NCBI GenBank assembly: GCA_022457065.1
Contig: JAJGBQ010000008.1
Span: forward strand, 124,001-188,000
Direction of reading: 5' to 3'
Origin: Curvularia sp. ZM96
Lineage: Eukaryota; Ascomycota; Dothideomycetes; Pleosporales; Pleosporaceae
Length of the DNA stretch: 64,000 nucleotides
Of this stretch, positions 20,516-31,471 are shown piece by piece. The position numbers and the translations under genes are program-made. The notes beneath the pieces are model-generated. The model saw only the letters and a list, made by a program, of their open reading frames with translations. It made no database searches and was not told the origin of the DNA. The number at the start of each line of letters is the position of its first letter. The first letter of the stretch is position 1.

Positions 20516-22955
20516 ATGGACAGTTCCACAAGTGGTCTACCGTGGCGCAAAACAGCTCACCCCCGCCGCCCTCCTGCTCACAATTCTATATCTCTTTACC
20601 ACGGCGCCCTAGCCTCCAGAATTTCCCCAGAGGAACCAACTTTCTACCAAAGCCAGACCACGTCCGCTAGCTCATTCAATGCTCCTGCAAATGGCAAGGT
20701 GTACCAGTCGCCATGCATTTCCCCCAAGGCTCAATCCAATAAAGATAAGCACAGCCCGGGAGAAAGTAGCGACGCCGGGAAGTGGTTCGAAAGCATGGAC
20801 AATGTAGGGAAAAGCGATACCTTCTTTCCTGATAGTGAGTATTCTAAGACGCGGTCGGGAGGCCCTGCTCAAGTGAAGTGATATAGATGGCCCACTGTCT
20901 TATCTACGCAACTCCGCCATATCCCATATCGCTCGAGACGACCATGTACTGCGCGGCTATCCGTACCCACAAGCTTCTATACCCTTTCGCCCTAGCATGG
21001 GCGGCGTCAGTGCCAATGCCAAAAACAGCACCATGGAGGAGTTCCGGAGCGTCATCGATGATCTGACTATTGCGAATAAGAAGTTGAAGAAGCAGTTGAA
21101 GAAATACGAAAAGCTATATGATGGTCACTTACAAGATGAGAAACTCTTTGAGATTCGCTTTCACGGTCTTGCTGACCACAAAAAGAGGGAACTAGTGGAA
21201 ATCCTACGAAAGTTCGCTGCAGATATCGAGAGAGGTCCGAACGCAGACTACCAGCGTACAACCAAGGCGCGACACAATCAGCGCCAAACTATACAATCGT
21301 ACCTTGGCGACATACCCGTGAACTTGGTTGCGCAGAACCAGGTTGCCCTGACGGAAGAGTCCAAAAAGAAGTTGGTGGTGCGTCGTCTAGAACAGATCTT
21401 CGCAGGTAGGCAGTCAGCGCCCAGGAGCCAGCTGCAGCCCATGCAGCAAGAGGGGGTTGCCCAACTAGCCGCCATGGACGATCGCCGTATGAGAGAAGCT
21501 ACAGGCCAATGCTCCAAGCCTGAAGGCAACCGTGAAGCACGCATAATACCAGCACGAGCCGACGAAGAAAGTATCACTGTACAGAATGTTCTGTTGGAAG
21601 AATTTCTCCTGATCCCGTCTGTCCACGAACACGGATTTGAGGGCCCCGAATCCCCTGACCAGCGCCCTACAAGACCACTAGACCTAGATCTGCACCAAGC
21701 AGAAGTGCCGGCCAAAAACTTGGAATATATTCGGCATCTCGGTTTCTCTCCGCTCAACATGACCTCAGGTGGATCGCCGCAAGATGATTGTGAATGGTTA
21801 TATCTCAACCTGCTTTTTAATATGGCGCAGCTTCACACGGTTAATGTTACCCCGGATTTCGTAAAGGACGCAATAACTGAGTATAGTTCTAAGTTTGAGC
21901 TTTCGCATGATGGACAGAAAGTTCGCTGGAGGGGCAGCCGAGAAGTTACCACAAGTGGCGGCGACAGCTTATCCAAGGATCAAGAAAAGCACCTCCCTTA
22001 TGACATATGCGGACACAGCGAATCGTCTGCTAACCACCTCGAAATAAAGCCGGACAATAACGCTGGATTGAGAACTGACCTTAGACGACAAGTAGAACGA
22101 AACAATCGTACACAAAATAAACAGGATCAGAACAAGTATCCTTATATACCTCTATTCTCCCACGGTAAAGATATATATGACGGGAATGATCTTTATGACT
22201 TTTCCGTGAACTCGTCGAGTAACTGGTCTAATCAGGCTCTGCAGTCTGGTGACTTTTCCGAGTTTGGAGGTTCAGTACTGCGAAGCTGTGCAAAAAGACG
22301 CAGCAACAGCCCTATGATTTTTTACAGCAAAGCAAAGTTCTATACGGATTTGACTGGTGACCGCTACGGCTGTTCTAACGTCTTCCCTGGATCTTATACG
22401 AACGTTAGAAACTCTGTGTTAGGAGATCCTATCCCGCAACAACATCTCATGTGCAACCCCATATCTGGTATTGAAGAATTGCGGGGGCCGTTTGGTTCCT
22501 ATCGGATGGATATTGATTCTACGGAAAGTCAGCAAGACTCCTCGAGCGATGAAGACATTGACTTTTCCCTCGATGCACTAAAGAATGACAATGGCACGGA
22601 GACCTTCGGCACCATGGACTTCGAAGCCTCTGGTCTCGGAGGAGTTCACCTGGGGGATAACTTCTCCATTCACGTTCGCCGTTCACGCCTACAAATCACT
22701 CCATCTTACCTAAGGCCTACACAACGCAAACCGAGGCTATATTCCCAAAGAATTCTAGGCGCGCTCAACGAGGGCTTGTTTCCAGAAGCCGAAACTTCTC
22801 TACGACAGGAACGGGTGTTTGAGGAAGATGTACTATCCACCTCTCGCAAATCGCTACCGAGCTCAATGCCTCCTCCTGCATCACTCCTTGCTTTTGACTC
22901 CACTTCATCTGGAGATGTGGATTCTGATCTTGAATCCGATATGTCTTCTGAATGA
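20516..22955 (+). CDS. frq: FREQUENCY-like clock protein, 795 aa, two exons
   Basis: I join 20516-20834 and 20887-22955; the 52-nt intron starts GTGAGT and ends ATATAG and the frame is continuous. FRQ is the negative arm of the fungal circadian clock: it dimerises, binds FRH and casein kinase 1 and represses White Collar. Visible signatures are an N-terminal SGESSDAGKWFE motif, PLSYLRNS, the coiled coil FRSVIDDLTIANKKLKKQLK (about residues 158-180), KLFEIRFHGL, KKKLVVRRLEQIFAG (about 265-280), DQRPTRP, EYIRHLGFSPL (about 384), YLNLLFNMAQLHTVNVTP, FELSHDGQKVRWRG and GLGGVHLGDNFSIHVRRSR (about 690). At 795 residues it is clearly shorter than Neurospora FRQ (989). The missing length is mostly linker. 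No stops or shifts are present. Its place among transposons suggests a paralogue, not the housekeeping copy. Confidence 0.9.
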
Positions 22956-23777
22956 TTGGGATGGGGCTATACACTCTGAAGTTGAGTCTCTAGGTAGAAA
23001 GAGCGACAACTCAATCGATCCGCTCGCTAAGGTCTACAAGTGGATCCAGGGGCCATTTCTACTTCGGATCGCAAACAGGATTCTACAATCAGCGATGGAG
23101 TTGCCAATGCACTTCCCACAGGCAGTTCAGCCGCTACGGCTAGACTCAGAAGTGGATTCAACAGCCCGGTAGACAGAGCTATGATGTACGAAGAAGGCCA
23201 GCAGTCCGCAGCGTATGCAAGCAGACGATGACGCTTCCATGTGGGACTTGGCGATTGTTTACGGCTCGAAGGTGCCGACTTCAGAATAGTGCGATGGCTC
23301 AGGCTTCTGGCGGCAGAGGTGGAAGAGGGAGAAGATGTTTCGGAAACTATAAAACTGCCGATACGGTGTCGTTAGTTTCAAACGACGTACCTATAGCACG
23401 TAAAGCGCATGCACAGTGCGAAGATGGAGTGAGGTGTGGGCGCTTTCGGTGGGATGATAACAGGTGATGATTTTTGAATTTGCGCTTCTCATCGTCTTTT
23501 AGCTGTAGGATGTGCGAGTAATCAACACGTGATAAGATTAGGTGCCTAACACTGTTGATCGTCTCTTATACTTACAGCGTCAGCGCTGGCTTGATATCGA
23601 CTAGCTCAGCAGCCTGCAATTCTTCAGCAGTACGTAATTACTTGCTGCGAGATGGTTTATGCATCCACAGTAGTGCCAGGCGCAGCCCCGTCAAGAAGAC
23701 ATTGCGCCACTCCTGAATACTGCAACATGAAGCTGGCTCTGGTCTTCATCGACCGCGTTGCTGAACGATACATCTCC
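22956..23777. other. Intergenic between FRQ-like and FunK1 genes
   Basis: About 0.8 kb between convergent genes. Short frames just after the FRQ stop are shadows or decayed sequence, and no repeat or RNA was recognised. Confidence 0.4.
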
Positions 23778-26143
23778 TTATCCCTCTGATTCCTTCAATT
23801 CATCCCGTGCTGCCCGAAGTATCTGCTTCATATCCAAGTACAGCTTTGGGTTTGGAACCCTCCACCTCCCACCATCGGGGAACACCTTCCTCCGTAATCT
23901 GTTGACATAGGGAATTAATGGTTGGTAATATGGTGTAAAAGTCGCTTCTGCGGTCCTAAGAAAATCTCTCTCGTCACCCACTTCTCCTTTCTTGATTTTA
24001 GCCAGCTCTTCGGTGTCGATGTAATTCCACTTTTCAAATTGTGGAACAACTCTTCCTCCGTTCGGCCCATCATAATGAATACATATCCAGAAGAGCACCC
24101 AGAAGAATGACTCGAGATCGTGCATAAACGAATGCATTTCGTCGTCTAGAAGCACCCCAATTGCCATGAACGCTCGCGTGCCGGTTTTCCCTTGCGCCCC
24201 TGACGGTTTCTCGCGATTCTCCTTGATCGCAAGATCAAGGTCTATTAAAAACGCGCGCCAGGAGAGGTCATCGTCTTCCTCGTTGATCATGAGGTTGTTC
24301 GGCGAGATATCGCATTGTAGCATGCCGGCTCGTGTGTGTAGCGACTCATATCCATCGATGCAGCCTTCCAACGCACTCAGAAGGCTAACCCTAGAACTGG
24401 CTTTGTAAACGGGCTTCCCGTAGTCGCGGACGATAACACGGCGGTGGACCCGGTTCATAATTGCAGGTTTTGTTGGGGAGCTCGAGCAAGTGCGCTTGCT
24501 AGGCGGCAGTGGCATTGCTGTGCAGCTCGAGGATCGCTTCCGCCCAGCAACTCTGCTGCTTCCGTCTCTCCGCGAGGCCCGGCGTCCGGTCGTGCTCGGT
24601 GGCGGCATCGCTTTCTCTGGCGTGTAGTTCTTTGCCTTCATTATATCTAAGCCTTTCCGTACGTTTGCGCGGATGTCGTCATCTTGACCGCCTACACGGA
24701 CCGTTTCGTGGTGGAAGTACCTCGCAACGTTCATCACCCCCTTCTCAGTTGCCGCGCGTAGCAGTTCACCCTCTTCTTCGCGCTCCGGATACTGCCATGA
24801 ATCCTTGACAACTAGTGGCGTGCTAGGATCTTCTTCTTGGTGGACTTTCCAGCAGGTCGTTGCCCGACCAGCGATGCAAGGCACACGCTTTATCATCTTA
24901 TCAATGACGAGGCGCTCTTTGCCGTTGTCCCGCTCGATCTCAATGTACCGCTTGTCTCCAACTGTAATGATCGTCGGGTCGAACCCCAGCTGCTCCTCGT
25001 TCATCCAAAGAAACCCAAGCATTGCAGTCACAAACTGCAGTCCATCTTCATTGACGTCGAATTGCTCGGAGGCGATGCCTCCAAGTCGATCGAACTCCCA
25101 CAGCCGCATGAAAGATCCACAGAGCGTGAAGCCGAGAACGAAGCGGCGACTGTCTTGAGCGGCGAGCACCTCCCTTGCATATCGGCCAAGGTCAAGCCAT
25201 GCCTTAGACGCTTTGTCGGCTGATGGATTACTCTTGAGCTCTCCAGGTATAAGAATCTGTGACCATCGACATTTTGAGTCCACGCCGACGTTCGGATCGT
25301 CCACAAAGCCAATATCCAGCTTACGACCGGCGGTGGAGCCTTGCAGAGGCTGATGGGGCTGTGCCAGTGGTCGCCGCTGAATTCCAGATGCCGGCCGATG
25401 CCCTTCTGCAAGGTCCAGCAGCTGGTCTGTCAGCCGGGCAAACCAGCTCAGAACGTCCTTTTCCTTTGCTCCTTGAGGCCAGCCCTCCCAGCCGCTCTCT
25501 ACCCGGAAGAGTGGGCTCTCTCCTTCCTTGCACTTGTCAAACACGGCCTGTGCCGCCGCTCTCAGACCAGGCACATCTCCGAAGAACGCCTCGGCGAAGC
25601 CGGGTATGCCAACGTACAGGTGTCCCAGCTCCTCCTTCAGCACATCGTCTACGTGTTTGCGGTGCTCGGTTGAGTTCGCGAAGCTGCCCGTATTGATGGA
25701 AAAGGGTGTATGTTGGAAGGACGAGGTAGGGCGGGGTGGAGGCGTCGATTCAGTGACGGCGTCGTAGACTCTGTTCCAGATGACTTCATCAGGGTCGTTT
25801 TCGAGGACTGCTCGAAGAAGTGGTTTAATGCGTTCGATGTCAAAGTTGTCAGCTTCCGTTGAGAGTTCAAGTCGCAGTAGATCGCTGCGAAGAGTCCCTC
25901 GACCTGCGCCGGACGGGAGTGATCGGGCAACTGGTAGACCTTGCAATGCTGTGATGAGATGGACGGCTAGGTCTTTCAGTTCTAGTATAGTTTAGATGTG
26001 AGAACAACAGAGTAGATGTGGGTATTACTTTTGTCGGATACATTCAAGTCCTTACATAGGGTATTAAACGAATTGCGGACGCTGCTCAATCCCTCTCCTA
26101 TGGGTTTAGAGTTGAGTATTTCCAACCGAGACGGAGCTGCCAT
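23778..26143 (-). CDS. FunK1-type fungal protein kinase, 772 aa, two exons
   Basis: I join 26029-26143 and 23778-25981; the 47-nt intron (GTAATA to CTATACTAG) keeps the frame, and the upstream exon supplies a start methionine (MAAPSRLEI) and LNVSD before KLKDLAVHLITALQ. The protein has the fungal-type kinase architecture: an N-terminal helical region, a variable central part with LDIGFVDDP and GELKSNP, a kinase N-lobe with LVVKDSW (about residue 430), a catalytic loop QCDISPNNLMIN (about 590) in place of HRDLKxxN, LIDLDLA (about 619) in place of DFG, and GTRAFMAIGVL. These variants are normal for the family. FunK1 substrates are unknown. The gene is undamaged although transposons lie nearby. 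Confidence 0.88.
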
Positions 26144-26247
26144 TGTTCGCAAACGCTCAAGGAATCGTAGTGCGGCTGCGCGAACGAGCTTGCATGCGCA
26201 GACTTTCGTACGTAGAGACTATGAATGACTGAGGCAGAAAGTGCATT

Positions 26248-27431
26248 GTGAGAGGGTACGGCGAGGATGAGGATACAAGCGGCGAAGTAACGCGACCGGC
26301 GCGCAGGCCAAGGAGGCTGGCTCGGCAAAACGTCGGCGATGGACCACGTGTATCCGACTCACGTGATCGCGTGATAATGCTGCAGTCAGCGTCTATTTAC
26401 CCCGCCTTCATCATCGTTGAGGAGGGCAATGCTGAGGCTCGGGACGCAATTGAGAAATCGGCGCCTCGCTACGGTCACCAGGGGGTTCTCCTTAGTATCG
26501 TAATGGACCCGCCCAGGCTTGGCAAAAAGATGGAGGAGATTGAAGGGTATCCGCAATGTGAACGACTTCCACGTCCCCTTGGTCCTCGCTATCTGTCCCG
26601 AGCGCTTATATCATGTGTCAACAAGCTAAAACATCTTCGCGAGGGAAAAACTTCGGCCAAGGGTGAAAGAAGCCAGCAAGATGAGGAAGCAAAAGAGAAG
26701 GAGAATCCAGATAAAAGAATACAACGGCCTCGTAGTGCGTCATCTCAAAGTGTAGTTCAACAAGAGGAAGCTACTAGTACCCTTAGGGAGAGTGCATGGG
26801 ACGGTCAATTGAGCAACCGTCGGTCAGAACTTCGCGTTCTTATTGTCGACGACAACGCACTGAACACGAGGCTCCTCGGGGCGTTTCTGAAGAAGTATGG
26901 CTGTCGCAACATCCAGAAGGCGGAGGACGGAGCCGTAGCGGTTGAGGCGGTCAAGAAGCATCTAGAATGTTTTGACATCATCTTTATGGGTACGTTCTTC
27001 TTCCGGGCCTCTTATCTGTCTTTAGTTGTCTCCCTTTATACGTCTGCAGCTACCGCATCTTCATTGGAGGAACGCTACACTCCCTTAGGCACGCCGCATG
27101 AATATCTTGCGGAAATCTCCATCTGTACACGACCAGGTTCTGACCAGGATTATAGACCTGTCGATGCCTGTCATGGACGGTTTCCAAGCTACTCGAGAGA
27201 CTCGCTCCATAGAAAAGGAACGGAACTTTTCGAGGTTGACGACCGAAGCACCTACCGCGGCCGTCATAGTCGCCTTGACGGGATTAGCCAGTGATCGCGA
27301 CGAGGAAAAGGCTTACGCAGCTGGCGTTGATTTTTTTTATCACGAAGCCTGTGCGGTTTGAGAGTCTGGAACATGTGCTGAAGCAGTATGAGGACGGGGC
27401 TCTTTGGAGCAGTAGCCACCGTTCAGGGTGA
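26248..27431 (+). pseudogene. C-terminal fragment of a hybrid histidine kinase (receiver domain), frameshifted
   Basis: Exon 1 (26248-26989) ends in the first half of a receiver domain: ELRVLIVDDNALNTRLLG with acidic pair DD, then FDIIFM. A 166-nt intron (GTACGT to GATTATAG) leads to exon 2 from 27156: DLSMPVMDGF with the phospho-acceptor Asp, then IVALTGLASDRDE. A run of eight T at 27331-27338 shifts the frame before the conserved Lys; with one T fewer the frame would continue TKPVRFESLEH and stop at 27429-27431. The upstream part (YGHQGVLLSIVMDPPRLGK, RPLGPRYLSRALIS) resembles the linker before the receiver in fungal hybrid kinases, but the sensor, HisKA and ATPase domains are absent. It starts only about 100 bp from the FunK1 start codon, so the gene was probably cut at its 5' end. 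Confidence 0.75.
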
Positions 27432-27715
27432 CTCGGGAAGTGTCGCAATCTCTACTTTTATTGCCGGCCCTTGGGAGATTTAAGTACCACTGTTCAGTAC
27501 AGTGTATCGTAGCTTTCTTACTACCTACAACTCTACTATGGTGCAATAGACAAATTGGCGTCTTGGAGGCTTGCGCTTGAGACTCAACATACGCCTAATA
27601 ACCGTCAGTGTGACGTTTCTGTACGTTCTATTGAGGTGCTTCTTGCATCCGGACGGGCTGAAATGTCGATATAAGACCTACCACCATTCGTTCCTAGCCA
27701 CGTCCATCAGAACAA

Positions 27716-28119
27716 TGCAAAGACTTACAGTTATCGAGCACCTTACTTTTCATCATCATACTATCCCTTATGGCTCTCGCTGTTTCGACATCACCAACAG
27801 GCGGAGGCGGAACGAGCGGAGGTGGACAATGCAATGGTGGAAGCAACAAGCAGGCGTGCTGCAACGGTGGATTGCTCAATCTCTTCTGCGTCGTTCAAGC
27901 GTTGGGTGGCGCTTGTGACGGCTCGAAGAAATGCTGCTCTACTGACGCTGCAACGGTAATTCTCCCTTCCACGCTTAGCCCTACACTATGATCCCTTTGA
28001 GTCCCAATCGCGCTCTTTTTACCCCACTGCTTAGTCCGCTATTGCTAGCTAATACTAATTTGTACTGGTGACAGGGCGCCCTAGTCAGAATCAATGCGCT
28101 TAACTGTGTCAGTCTCTGA
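27716..28119 (+). pseudogene. Short hydrophobin-like cysteine-rich protein, start codon out of frame
   Basis: The frame from 27770 to 27955 joins 28075-28119 across a 119-nt intron (GTAATT to GTGACAG). It encodes the eight-cysteine hydrophobin order C-CC-C-C-CC-C: QC, ACC, FC, AC, KCC and NC. Hydrophobins are secreted, coat hyphae and spores, and self-assemble at air-water interfaces. Spacings here are short (8, 8, 8, 5, 13), unlike textbook class I. A hydrophobic signal segment (LLFIIILSLMALAV) precedes it in frame, but the nearest ATG (27716) is one base out of frame with it. Either a one-base indel destroyed the start, an upstream exon exists, or translation starts at the Met at 27770, which would lose most of the signal peptide. 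Confidence 0.65.
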
Positions 28120-28666
28120 TCTCGGTCCCGGTCCTATATATGGCGTGGACCTCTCAGAGAAGCAACGGAACTGCACAAAGGCAGGTCAGAAATGGCAAGA
28201 TACGATGTTCGTATAGCTTTGGAGTTCTGCTATGTTCATTTTAGGCCTGTAATGATTTAGTTTAGGAGGATTGCTTTGCAAAGCGGTGTCCACACTCCTT
28301 TAGGTTACGCATGTAATCCAAAGCCGAGTTTCCAGTGCTATAAAGAGATTTCTAATAAACCAGCCGCGTGGGATATTGTCAGCTGATTCAGTCTTCTTCT
28401 TACAACACTGACTGACTGGCGGCTGGAGACCGTCCTTATCTAAAGTAGTTTGTAATACAACCAACTCTTCTTCTTCCTCACTTGATAACCTTGTACAGGT
28501 TTACAGTAGTTGCCTCTAGCGCGTGCTGGAGTCATAAAAATCAGCTCTATAGGTCTCATAACTTAGTTACAAAGCCAGCGAATCTACCAACACCTCCGTT
28601 ATTGAGGGACGTCATCTTAGTATGTCCCGGTAAATATAGCTCAAGCAGCTGGCCACTGATTGTTCT
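28120..28666. other. Intergenic, no supported gene
   Basis: Between the hydrophobin-like gene and the convergent regulator fragment. Nothing recognisable is present. Confidence 0.4.
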
Positions 28667-29647
28667 CTAAAAATCTGGGTACCCCATCGATGTATCATCT
28701 TCCATAGGATGTCTACTTGGAAAGAATCGGGTATACAGCGGATTGGATTGATCGAAATCCGTTATGAAGGGGGTGATGAAGGTTGGAAGCATTTGCAGGG
28801 CCGGGTCTAGCATAAAGTCATGACCTGGCTGAAATCCCTCGGAGGCCTGTACAGACTGCTCTTTTTCGAAAGTGGTAGTGGACTGGGTATTGACGTTGGA
28901 GGTCGCAGTGGAATAGTTGGAAGACGGCCTTGCCTGTTCCTCTGCCAAGATATCAGATTTTTCAGTTCGGACTCGCGGTACTCTAGTCCTGATGTCCATT
29001 ACCACTTCGTACGCGCGCTTGGCGACGGGATTCCTGGGATTCATCGACCAAAGCCATCGAACTAGCTTATCGATGCTCTTGGAAAGTTCTTCGCCCTTTT
29101 GGGCCGTGCCAGTTTCTGAGGACATCTCAAGTAGGAAAACCGCTATCGCCTGCATTATGTAGTGTACGGTGCACCACCACGGACTTCGCTGGTAAATAAA
29201 CATCAAGTCCGGTTGGCTAGGGAAAAGCCTCGTTATTTCGTGAGCAGCGTGAAGACATGTCTCGGCCGTGTTCTGGTCAAAGGTTGCCGAAGCAACACTC
29301 TGGGCTTTGATGCGTCGCTCGAGGCGGCAAAGGCTTGGGCGAGAGATAAATAATCTGGCGCTATGGTAGTGTAAGCGAAGCAACAATTGCTTGCGCTGGG
29401 CGCGGTGTTCTTGAATAGATTCCACTGGGCCGAGTCCTTCAGGTAGCGCTTCTGCCAACCATTCATCGATTTCTCTTGTCAATGAGGTAATCTCTTTTTG
29501 AGTCTGCTGCCAGGGAACCATCGATGTTCGTGGCAAGTACAGTTTCGAGAGGGCTTTCTGCATGATGACAGCGACTTTTACACGAGCCTGTAGGTACGAA
29601 ACATGCATGCCGGTTTCTAAAACGCGTCTGGTCGATATATCTGATGG
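28667..29647 (-). pseudogene. Fungal-specific transcription factor, C-terminal fragment cut by an LTR
   Basis: The reading frame contains the middle-homology and C-terminal part of a Zn2Cys6 regulator: RLHYHSARLFISRPSLCR, CLHAAHEITRLFPSQPDL, WWCTVHYIMQAIAVFLLEMS and LVRWLWSMNPRNPVAKRAYE. This pattern is typical of Fungal_trans domains. The frame is open to 29701, but bases 29648 upward belong to the short LTR inserted there, so the first 18 codons of the open frame are transposon-derived. The DNA-binding zinc cluster and most of the N-terminus are missing. What remains could at best give a protein without DNA binding. Confidence 0.8.
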
Positions 29648-29774
29648 TGTAAGCAGTTGAGTGTGTAAGAAGTCTTGTGTGTTCCATTGTATGTAATGCA
29701 AAGAGCAAGTTTCAATACAGCGTTATTAGTCAGTAGGTAACCACGTGACTATACATGGTACTTCTGGGCTTACA
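29648..29774 (-). repeat. Short solo LTR, family A (127 bp)
   Basis: Same sequence family as 57093-57205, 60389-60515 and 63220-63346; on the minus strand it starts TGTAAGCCCAGAAGTACC and ends CTTACA. Unlike two of the other copies it has no target duplication (GATGG on one side, GCACA on the other). That implies a rearrangement joined it to the LINE fragment that begins next to it. Confidence 0.85.
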
Positions 29775-30412
29775 GCACAAGAGCGGTTCTGGAAGCGGGC
29801 AGTCAAGATGTGGACCGACATCCACGCGCTGCCTGAGACGAACCCGTTGCGAAGAAACACATCGCGGATGCGGAAGTTCAGAAGGCAATATCGCTCGCTG
29901 CTGTTCCAGGTAGCAGAAGCGCTCAAGGACATAGAGATGGAACAGATGGAGACAATCCGGCAAGGTGTATTGGCACCATGGGAGAAGAGAGTGCAGACCG
30001 TAGTTGAGAGCGCGGCACAGAGCCTCGAGGCGAACTGGGCGGTACGCATCGCTGTAAGCAGCTCGTCGCGGAATGGAGTAGTCGGAATGGGAGGCGCGAG
30101 CAACTTACAGAACAAGGAAAAACAATCTTTCTCCGTTACATTGGGCAAGAGAGAAGAAGAGAACCCTTACTCGGCAGAGCTAGCAGCAATGGCCGAGGCG
30201 CTGAGCAGGCTGCCGAAGCTGAGGTTTCGCAACATTGCACTAATAACAAGAAACAAAGCCGCTGTGCTCACACTTAGAAGACCTCAGCAGCAGTCTGGGC
30301 AAAGCTACATCAGCCAGTTCTACAAGACTGTACAGACACTAAGAAGAGACGGCAACACTGTGACAGTGCTATGGCTACCTGCAAGCGAAGAGTGCGAGCT
30401 CGGTAGGTGGGA
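29775..30412 (+). mobile_element. LINE fragment (RNase H region of ORF2)
   Basis: From about 29790 the translation is almost identical to the RNase H region of the LINE at 8.1-13.4 kb (WKRAVK.WTDIHALPETNPL, SLEANWAVRIAVSSSSRNG, YSAELAAMAEAL). It corresponds to about 8917-9545 of that copy in reverse. It lacks both the reverse transcriptase and the 3' end, so it is not a normal 5'-truncated insertion. Its first bases include an in-frame RFWKRAVK stretch, showing the frame as it was before the deletion in the large copy. Confidence 0.88.
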
Positions 30413-31040
30413 TAATAGCTTCTCCAGCCTGCGTTTCGCGTAGTCGCGCTTCGAAATTTGATGCCTGGAACGCTTCAACCAGGACTTTACGAGGCGATAA
30501 ACGAGGCGACGACAGCGGGCTTCTGATAGGTATAGGCTGGCTTAGAGTACTGCGAGGCATGCCTCGAGGGCGCTTTGTTGGAGTAACAACAGCGTCTGGG
30601 ATGCGTCTTTTTAGTGGCATGCTTGTAATTGAGAGAGGAGTAAGAGGAGTAAGAGGATAGAGGCGATTAATTGGCGCGTGGAGGACTAGCAATAGCTACA
30701 AGGATAAAAAGGTAGTATTAGCTTAGCTGTGTAGGAGGAGTTGCACAGTTATAATACGAAGTATTTGGCTCCCCTCCCTATTATATTAAAAAGTAATTAT
30801 AACAACGCGATATCGCTCCTATCACAATAACAATAGCCTCACGCCTTACGCTTAGAACTATCAAGCTCATCAAGCCCACCAATCAAGCTGGCCTCGGCCA
30901 GCTTGACTGGTGATTAATTGCTACACCCTCAGCTTGGCTTGATTAAACCTCCATATTTATCTGACTTGATTGATGAGCTTGAATCTGGCTTGCTTGTTGA
31001 CAAGTCTGCTGCTCCGTCATTTATACGACGAAGCAATTTT
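30413..31040 (-). mobile_element. Probable 5' fragment of another hAT element
   Basis: The frame 30375-30692 on the minus strand starts MPLKRRIPDAVVTPTKRPRG (after an upstream Met) and resembles the basic N-terminus found ahead of the zinc finger in some fungal hAT transposases. Upstream of it (30860-31010) are several short inverted and direct copies of AAGCTxATCAAGCC-like units, typical of hAT subterminal regions. No catalytic region is present. The class is inferred from the general pattern only. Confidence 0.4.
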
Positions 31041-31471
31041 AAAGAGAGGAGGCGGCGTGCTATCAAGACCAAATAGGTAACTTACCAGGCTCCTTGACCT
31101 GGTCATCGAAAAGGCTTGGAGCAAAATTGCTTGCTAATAAAATTTCTGTGAGCTCCTTCGTATATGCAGCTGCGGTCGCCGCCGCTCAAGGTTGTCACTT
31201 CCTATTCTTATGAGGATCGAATAGTCGCAGGTTCCACGGATGACCAGACAAGGGTGTTTCTAGATCACACCAGCTCCCTCCGTTTCAAAACAGATAATTC
31301 GAAGCTCTTCATGAAGTCGGTTCCTTGTAGGTGTCGAGATCTGAAGTTGATTGCTAGAGGTTATATTGCCATAGTGAATGTTTAGAGCACCGATCTGTCT
31401 GATAGCTCTAAGCTCTCGTGATTGACCGATACGCGATTGGCTTAGATCGCAGCAATTCTCATGATTCTCGC
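31041..31471. other. Intergenic, no supported gene
   Basis: Downstream of the mitochondrial carrier gene; probably includes its 3' untranslated region. Confidence 0.4.

Noticed and set aside
28482..28670. 62-codon plus-strand frame
   Set aside because: No homology pattern and it lies in the 3' region of the regulator fragment.
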